From an uncultured Anaeromyxobacter sp. (GTDB lineage Bacteria > Myxococcota > Myxococcia > Myxococcales > Anaeromyxobacteraceae): a DNA stretch of 42,151 nt. The notes beneath the pieces were generated by a model. It did no database searches. It saw nothing but the letters and a program-made list of their open reading frames with translations, and was not told the DNA's origin. Every line of letters begins with the position of its first letter. Positions within the stretch are counted from its first letter, which is position 1. The stretch is taken from the NCBI GenBank assembly GCA_903855945.1, contig CAIOAK010000086.1, forward strand, positions 1 to 42,151, given 5' to 3'. Both the position numbers and the translations under genes were made by a program. Of the stretch, positions 38,298 through 42,151 are shown in pieces.

Positions 38298-38665
38298 AGA
38301 GCCACATCGCCCTCGCCAGCCTCGTCGCCGCGCTCGCCATCGGGCTGGCGTTCCTGTCGGGTGACGCGCGCGATCCGGCCCTCGTCGGAGCGGCCATCGC
38401 CAGCGGAACCGCGCTCGCCTCCCTCTACGCCTTCGGCCACTTCGGGCAGGGCCCGAACCGCCCCATGCAGCGCGCCCTCGTCATCTTCGGCGTCACCTTC
38501 CTGGCCCGGCTGCTGCTCGTCGGCGCCGGGGTGGTCGCCGTGGTCCGCAACCACCAGAGCGTGATCGCCTTCGTGGTCGCCTTCTTCGTACCGTACTTCG
38601 TCTTCACCGCGATCGAGGGGAGCGCCGTCGCCTCCCTCGGGCGCGGAATGGGGAAGCCCGCATGA
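38294..38665 (+). CDS. AtpI-like membrane protein of the Fo operon
   Basis: A 123-residue protein with four hydrophobic segments ([77 protein letters not shown]), matching in size and topology the AtpI proteins that precede atpB and assist c-ring assembly. Sequence identity to classical AtpI is not obvious by eye, so no symbol is given. The GTG start overlaps the atpZ stop, and its own stop overlaps the atpB ATG, so three genes are translationally chained. Confidence 0.85.
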   Translation: MKSHIALASLVAALAIGLAFLSGDARDPALVGAAIASGTALASLYAFGHFGQGPNRPMQRALVIFGVTFLARLLLVGAGVVAVVRNHQSVIAFVVAFFVPYFVFTAIEGSAVASLGRGMGKPA

Positions 38666-39720
38666 CGCTCGCCACCGTCGCCCTCGTCCTCGGACTGGCC
38701 CTCGGCCAGCACGCCCCGGCCCCCGCGGCCGATCCGCACGCCGCTCCTGCGCCCCACGGCAAGGTCGACGCCCACGGGGGCGGCCACGGCGGCGGCCACG
38801 AGGCCTCCCTGCCCGAGACGATGATGCACCACGTGGCCAACGGCTACGTCATCGAGTTCCCCGGCATCTGCCAGGGCGGCTTCCACTGGAACTGCGAGCT
38901 CGACATGGTCGAGGCCACCCACGGCGGGTGGAAGTTCCACGTGGGGCAGGCCACCATCGACATGACCCCGTCGAAGCACGTGATCATGATGCTTCTCTCG
39001 GCGGTCCTGGTGACGCTGCTCCTCGTCGTGGCGGCCCGCAAGCGGAGCCTGGTGCCGACGGGGCTCTACAACTTCGTCGAGCTGCTCGTGGAGTTCGTCC
39101 GCGGCATCGCCGTCAGCAACATCGGCGCGAAGGACGCCGACCGGTTCGTGCCGTACCTCGCCACGGCCTTCTTCTTCATCCTGGTCATGAACCTGCTCGG
39201 GCTCGTGCCCTTCATGGCCACGGCCACCGCCAACGTCTCGGTCACCGTCGCGCTGGCGCTGTTCACCTTCCTGGTCACCCAGTACGCGGCCATCAAGTCC
39301 ATGGGGATCGGCGGCTACCTGGCCCACATGACCGGCGGCGTGCCCAAGTCGCTCTGGTGGCTGTGGCCCATCATGATCCCGGTGGAGTTCCTGGGGCTCT
39401 TCACCAAGCCCTTCGCCCTCACCATCCGTCTCTTCGCCAACATGGTGGCCGGCCACTTCGTGATCCTGGCGCTGCTCGGCCTCATCTTCGCGGTGTCGGT
39501 CTGGGTGGCCCCGGTCTCGGTCGCGCTGGCGCTCGGCATCTTCCTGCTCGAGCTCTTCGTGGCCTTCGTGCAGGCCTACATCTTCACCATGCTCTCGGCG
39601 CTCTTCATCGGCGCCGGCCTCGTGCACCACGGGGACCACGACGACGACCACGGCCACGCCGAGCACGGCGAGGCCGACCACGCTTCTCACGCGGCCGGGA
39701 AGGCTCCCGGCCACGGGTAG
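38662..39720 (+). CDS. atpB: ATP synthase Fo subunit a, with His-rich tails
   Basis: The 352-residue proton-channel subunit. The essential Arg is Arg256 in [15 protein letters not shown], and the following helices ([24 protein letters not shown]) are canonical. Oddities: an N-terminal hydrophobic segment, likely a signal, is followed by a periplasmic His/Ala/Pro/Gly-rich stretch (about 17-47). An insert with two Cys ([14 protein letters not shown], about 68-81) precedes the first core helix. The C-terminus ends in an extended His/Asp-rich tail (about 322-352). The protein is therefore much longer than E. coli subunit a (271). The His-rich ends could bind metal or buffer protons; this is inference. 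Confidence 0.96.
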   Translation: MTLATVALVLGLALGQHAPAPAADPHAAPAPHGKVDAHGGGHGGGHEASLPETMMHHVANGYVIEFPGICQGGFHWNCELDMVEATHGGWKFHVGQATIDMTPSKHVIMMLLSAVLVTLLLVVAARKRSLVPTGLYNFVELLVEFVRGIAVSNIGAKDADRFVPYLATAFFFILVMNLLGLVPFMATATANVSVTVALALFTFLVTQYAAIKSMGIGGYLAHMTGGVPKSLWWLWPIMIPVEFLGLFTKPFALTIRLFANMVAGHFVILALLGLIFAVSVWVAPVSVALALGIFLLELFVAFVQAYIFTMLSALFIGAGLVHHGDHDDDHGHAEHGEADHASHAAGKAPGHG

Positions 39721-39799
39721 TCGAGCGCTTCACGCGCCACGGGACGAACGGGCGGCCCGTACAGCATCCGCCCCAGCACGAACGAACGGAAGACAGACC

Positions 39800-40030
39800 A
39801 TGAACCAGTTCTCCCTCGGGTACCTCGCTGCCGGCATCGGCGCCGGCATGGCCGTCATCGGTGCAGGCCTCGGCATCGGCAAGCTCGCCGCCGCCGCCAT
39901 GGACGGCACCGCCCGGCAGCCCACCGCCACCGGCGACATCCGCACCTCCATGATCATCGCCGCCGCCCTCATCGAAGGCGCCACGCTGTTCGCCGTCGTG
40001 GTCTGCCTGCTCCTCGCCATCGCCAAGTAG
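39800..40030 (+). CDS. atpE: ATP synthase Fo subunit c
   Basis: A 76-residue hairpin of two membrane helices forming the rotor ring. The Gly-rich first helix (GAGMAVIGAGLGIGKL) and the polar loop ARQPTATGDIR are standard. The ion-binding carboxylate is Glu59 in ALIEGATLF. The residue after it is Gly rather than the Ser/Thr of sodium-binding rings, so proton coupling is likely. A GGAAG site precedes the ATG. The 79-base gap after atpB contains a small GC-rich inverted repeat (ACGGG-CGG-CCCGT) that may influence the high translation needed for this subunit. Confidence 0.97.
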   Translation: MNQFSLGYLAAGIGAGMAVIGAGLGIGKLAAAAMDGTARQPTATGDIRTSMIIAAALIEGATLFAVVVCLLLAIAK

Positions 40031-40062
40031 CCGGGCGCCACGCGCGCCCCGGGAGAAGTCCG

Positions 40063-40590
40063 ATGAACGCCCTCGCATCCCCCGTGATCGCCGCCGGGAT
40101 CATGGATCTGAATCCCGGCCTGACGCTGTGGACGGCGATCACCTTCCTCTTCCTCATCCTCGTGCTGTGGAAGTTCGCCTTCGGTCCCATCGCGAAGATG
40201 CTGGCGGAGCGGGAGAGCACCATCCGCGACGCCATCGACTCGGCCCGCAAGGAGCGCGAGGAGGCGGAGAAGCTGCTCGCGCAGCAGAAGGACGCGCTCG
40301 TCAAGGCGCAGCGGGACGCAGCCGAGATCGCCAAGCGGAACCAGCAGGAGATGGAGGTCTTCCGCTCCCAGCTGACCGCGCAGGCCCGCAAGGAGGCCGA
40401 CGACCTCGTCGCCTTGGCGCGGAAGAGCATCGAGGAGGAGCGGAAGCTCGCGGTCGCGCAGCTGCGCGCCGAGGTGGCCGACCTGGCGGTTGCCGCCGCG
40501 GCCCGCATCGTGAAGTCGAGCCTGGACGAGAAGACCCAGCGCCAGCTCGTCGCCGAGTACATCCAGGATCTCCCCGCCGGACGGGCCTAA
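40063..40590 (+). CDS. atpF: ATP synthase Fo subunit b
   Basis: The 175-residue peripheral-stalk subunit. One N-terminal membrane helix (LTLWTAITFLFLILVLWKFAF, about 20-40) is followed by a long charged helix (KMLAERESTIRDAIDSARKEREEAEK to ARIVKSSLDEKTQRQLVAEYI) that dimerises along F1. Only one b-type gene is present in the window, so the stalk is presumably a homodimer unless a second gene lies elsewhere. GGGAGAAG precedes the ATG. It is the last gene of the Fo operon, followed by a perfect terminator. Confidence 0.96.
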   Translation: MNALASPVIAAGIMDLNPGLTLWTAITFLFLILVLWKFAFGPIAKMLAERESTIRDAIDSARKEREEAEKLLAQQKDALVKAQRDAAEIAKRNQQEMEVFRSQLTAQARKEADDLVALARKSIEEERKLAVAQLRAEVADLAVAAAARIVKSSLDEKTQRQLVAEYIQDLPAGRA

Positions 40591-40613
40591 CCCCGGACGT
40601 CGGTCCTCTTGCG

Positions 40614-40650
40614 GCTCCGGCGGACGCCCGTCCGCCGGAGCTTCGCTTTT
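40614..40650 (+). terminator. Intrinsic terminator of the Fo operon
   Basis: A perfect 12-bp stem (40614-40625 with 40630-40641) with a GCCC loop is followed by TTCGCTTTT. It lies between atpF and ychF, 22 bases before the ychF ATG. Confidence 0.93.
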
Positions 40651-40671
40651 CCCGGGAACGGATCGGAATCC

Positions 40672-41781
40672 ATGGGCCTTGCCATCGGAATCGTCGGGCT
40701 GCCGAACGTCGGCAAGTCCACCCTCTTCAACGCGCTGCTCGGCCAGGCGCAGGCCCAGGCCGCCAACTACCCCTTCTGCACCATCGACCCGAACGTGGGC
40801 ATGGTGCTGGTCCCCGACGAGCGGCTGCTCCGGCTCGCCAACCTCTTCCATCCGAAGAAGACCACCCCGACCACGCTCGAGTTCGTGGACATCGCCGGGC
40901 TCGTGGCCGGGGCGTCGAAGGGGGAGGGGCTCGGGAACCAGTTCCTCTCCCACATCCGGCAGGTGGACGCGGTGGCCCACGTGCTCCGCTGCTTCGCCGA
41001 CCCCGACGTGGTCCACGTGGGGGGCAAGGTGGACCCGCGCGGCGACCGGGACGTGGTCGAGACCGAGCTCATGCTGAAGGACCTGGAGCAGATCGAGAAG
41101 CGCCGGGAGAAGAAGCTCAAGGACGCGAAGGCCCCGGGGAAGCCCGGGGAGCTCGCAAAGGCGGAGCTGGTGGCGCTGGACCAGGTGACGGAGGGGCTGG
41201 ACCGGGGCGTGCCCGTGCGCCGTCAGGGGCTCGGTCCCGAGCAGCTCGCCGCCGTGGCCGACCTCTTCCTGCTCACCGGGAAGCCGGTGCTCTACATCGC
41301 CAACGTGGACGAGGCGCAGCTGGCCCGGGGGGACGACCCGCGGATCGCGGAGGTGCGGGCGCTGGCCGAGGAGGAGGGGGCGCGCTGGGTGGCCATCAGC
41401 GGGAAGGTGGAGGCGGAGCTGTCCGAGCTGCCGGAGGCGGACCGGGCCGAGTTCCTCCACGGTCTTGGGCTCGAGGAGCCCGGCCTGCACCGGCTCGTCC
41501 GTGCCGGGTACGAGCTGCTGGAGCTCTCGACCTTCTTCACTGTCGGTGAAGATGAATGCAGGGCCTGGACCATCCACAAGGGGATGACCGCGCCGCAGGC
41601 CGCCGGGACGATCCACACCGACTTCGAGCGGGGCTTCATCAAGGCCGACGTGCAGCGATGGGAGGAGCTCGTCCGGCTGGGGAGCGAGTCCGCGGTGCGG
41701 GAGAAGGGGCTGCTCCGCATCGAGGGCAAGGAGTACCGGGTGCAGGACGGCGACGTGGTGCACTTTCGATTCAACGTCTGA
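40672..41781 (+). CDS. ychF: Redox-regulated ATPase YchF (OLA1 family)
   Basis: A 369-residue Obg-related P-loop protein that prefers ATP. P-loop GLPNVGKST is at 9-17. G3 is DIAGLVAGASKGEGLGNQFL (about 68), and the G4 position reads NVDE instead of NKxD, the family hallmark that changes GTP to ATP specificity. A coiled coil (about 125-165) and a C-terminal TGS domain (about 285-369: FFTVGEDECRAWTIHKGMTAPQAAG) follow. ATG 40672 is chosen because the protein then begins MGLAIGIVGLPNVG; the open frame upstream runs through the terminator. An exact palindrome copy (41536-41550) lies at the TGS-domain junction. Confidence 0.97.
   Translation: MGLAIGIVGLPNVGKSTLFNALLGQAQAQAANYPFCTIDPNVGMVLVPDERLLRLANLFHPKKTTPTTLEFVDIAGLVAGASKGEGLGNQFLSHIRQVDAVAHVLRCFADPDVVHVGGKVDPRGDRDVVETELMLKDLEQIEKRREKKLKDAKAPGKPGELAKAELVALDQVTEGLDRGVPVRRQGLGPEQLAAVADLFLLTGKPVLYIANVDEAQLARGDDPRIAEVRALAEEEGARWVAISGKVEAELSELPEADRAEFLHGLGLEEPGLHRLVRAGYELLELSTFFTVGEDECRAWTIHKGMTAPQAAGTIHTDFERGFIKADVQRWEELVRLGSESAVREKGLLRIEGKEYRVQDGDVVHFRFNV
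41536..41550. other. 15-bp palindrome copy I (in ychF, exact)
   Basis: TTCACTGTCGGTGAA, read as TTC ACT GTC GGT GAA and followed by GAT GAA TGC. The run ACT, GGT, GAA, GAT, GAA is a local patch of A/T-ending codons in a gene otherwise ending almost entirely in G or C, although the encoded FFTVGEDE is a family motif. Confidence 0.8.
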
Positions 41782-41792
41782 GCTCGGTCGGG

Positions 41793-41897
41793 TCGCCTTC
41801 GGCGCCGCGTCCGTGGTGCCGCCGGCGGGGTGGGCGCACCGCTCCGAGCAGCACGTCCTCGGGTTCGAGTGTGCGCGGCCGTTCTGCGCCGGGGAAC
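41793..41897. repeat. Direct repeat, copy 1 (105 bp)
   Basis: Identical over 105 bases to 42047-42151; allowing one mismatch it extends four bases further left. It starts 11 bases after the ychF stop codon. It contains short hairpins (GCC-TTC-GGC; CTCG-GGTT-CGAG) and no motif of a known insertion sequence. Confidence 0.92.
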
Positions 41898-42046
41898 AAC
41901 GTGGTCCGGGCTTGCTCGCGTCCCGGCGCCCCTGCGGGCAGCTCGTCGCGTCGCGCCTCCCGCCGGCTGGCTCTCGTCGGGGCCGAAGACGACTCGAGCG
42001 AGCTCGCTTCGTGGGGAGATCCGGGCGGTGCGGCATCGTGTGCGGA

Positions 42047-42151
42047 TCGCCTTCGGCGCCGCGTCCGTGGTGCCGCCGGCGGGGTGGGCGCACCGCTCCG
42101 AGCAGCACGTCCTCGGGTTCGAGTGTGCGCGGCCGTTCTGCGCCGGGGAAC
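42047..42151. repeat. Direct repeat, copy 2 (at least 105 bp, cut by the window end)
   Basis: An exact copy of 41793-41897, with a 254-base period. It ends with the window, so the true repeat length and number of copies are unknown. It could be the second unit of a tandem array or a dispersed intergenic repeat. Confidence 0.9.

Larger units (their letters stand above)
41782..42151. other. 370-base non-coding region after ychF containing a direct repeat
   Basis: No supported gene was found. Open frames on the minus strand run through it but read as low-complexity Arg/Pro/Gly sequence with no start signals. Its content is two identical 105-base copies separated by 149 bases of GC-rich unique sequence. 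No T-rich terminator for ychF was seen. Confidence 0.6.

Noticed and set aside
39730-42108. 792-codon open frame on the minus strand covering the end repeats
   Set aside because: It is antisense to atpE, atpF and ychF. The part over the repeats is Arg/Pro/Gly-rich with no start signal, so I do not treat the repeats as coding.

Overview
The window is about 70% GC and carries the origin-proximal core of a bacterial chromosome. The gene set points to the Myxococcota, most likely an Anaeromyxobacter relative. It includes a parAB locus followed by a bactofilin, a C-terminally conserved coiled-coil protein of the MXAN_5187 type, a fused cytochrome b/FeS/CCG oxidoreductase, and F1 and Fo ATP synthase genes in separate operons. 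The taxonomic call is inference from gene content and composition. No rRNA or other direct marker is present.

Layout. (1) 6-2728, plus strand: a mobile-element fragment with two unknown ORFs, a serine recombinase and a tyrosine recombinase whose active site looks damaged. It lies beside the 3' end of a tRNA-Phe gene (2919-2991, minus). (2) 3076-8252, minus: ileS-lspA-lgt and a coiled-coil protein, with a good promoter before ileS. (3) 8380-11376, plus: a RimK-type ATP-grasp ligase and a membrane FeS oxidoreductase. (4) 11440-13955, minus: fabH, tRNA-Gln, a cysteine-cluster protein and a mazE-mazF pair. (5) 13978-21272, minus: dnaA-dnaN-recF-gyrB and a DUF4239-like membrane protein. (6) 21538-27711, plus: rpmH-rnpA-yidD-yidC-khpB-orf70-rsmG, two parS palindromes, parA-parB and a bactofilin. 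(7) 28067-32944: atpHAGDC. (8) 33100-37942: gyrA, a TPR lipoprotein and hemL. (9) 38034-40590: atpZ, an AtpI-like gene and atpBEF. (10) 40672-41781: ychF, followed by an identical direct repeat of at least 105 bp with a 254-bp period at the window end.

Gene direction flips between dnaA (minus) and rpmH (plus), as expected at a replication origin. The dnaN-dnaA gap holds an 11/22-bp phased array of CGATCCA elements plus one DnaA box with 8 of 9 matches. parS, parAB and the bactofilin lie 4-6 kb away, so replication initiation and segregation are clustered here.

The most unexpected signal is a 15-bp interrupted palindrome, TTCAC-N5-GTGAA. It occurs in four exact and several near-exact copies across the core. 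Most copies lie inside essential genes (ileS twice, yidC twice, the FeS oxidoreductase gene, atpG, ychF), where they force A/T-ending codons otherwise rare in these genes. One copy is in the dnaA leader. This suggests selection on DNA for an unidentified, possibly chromosome-organising, binding protein.
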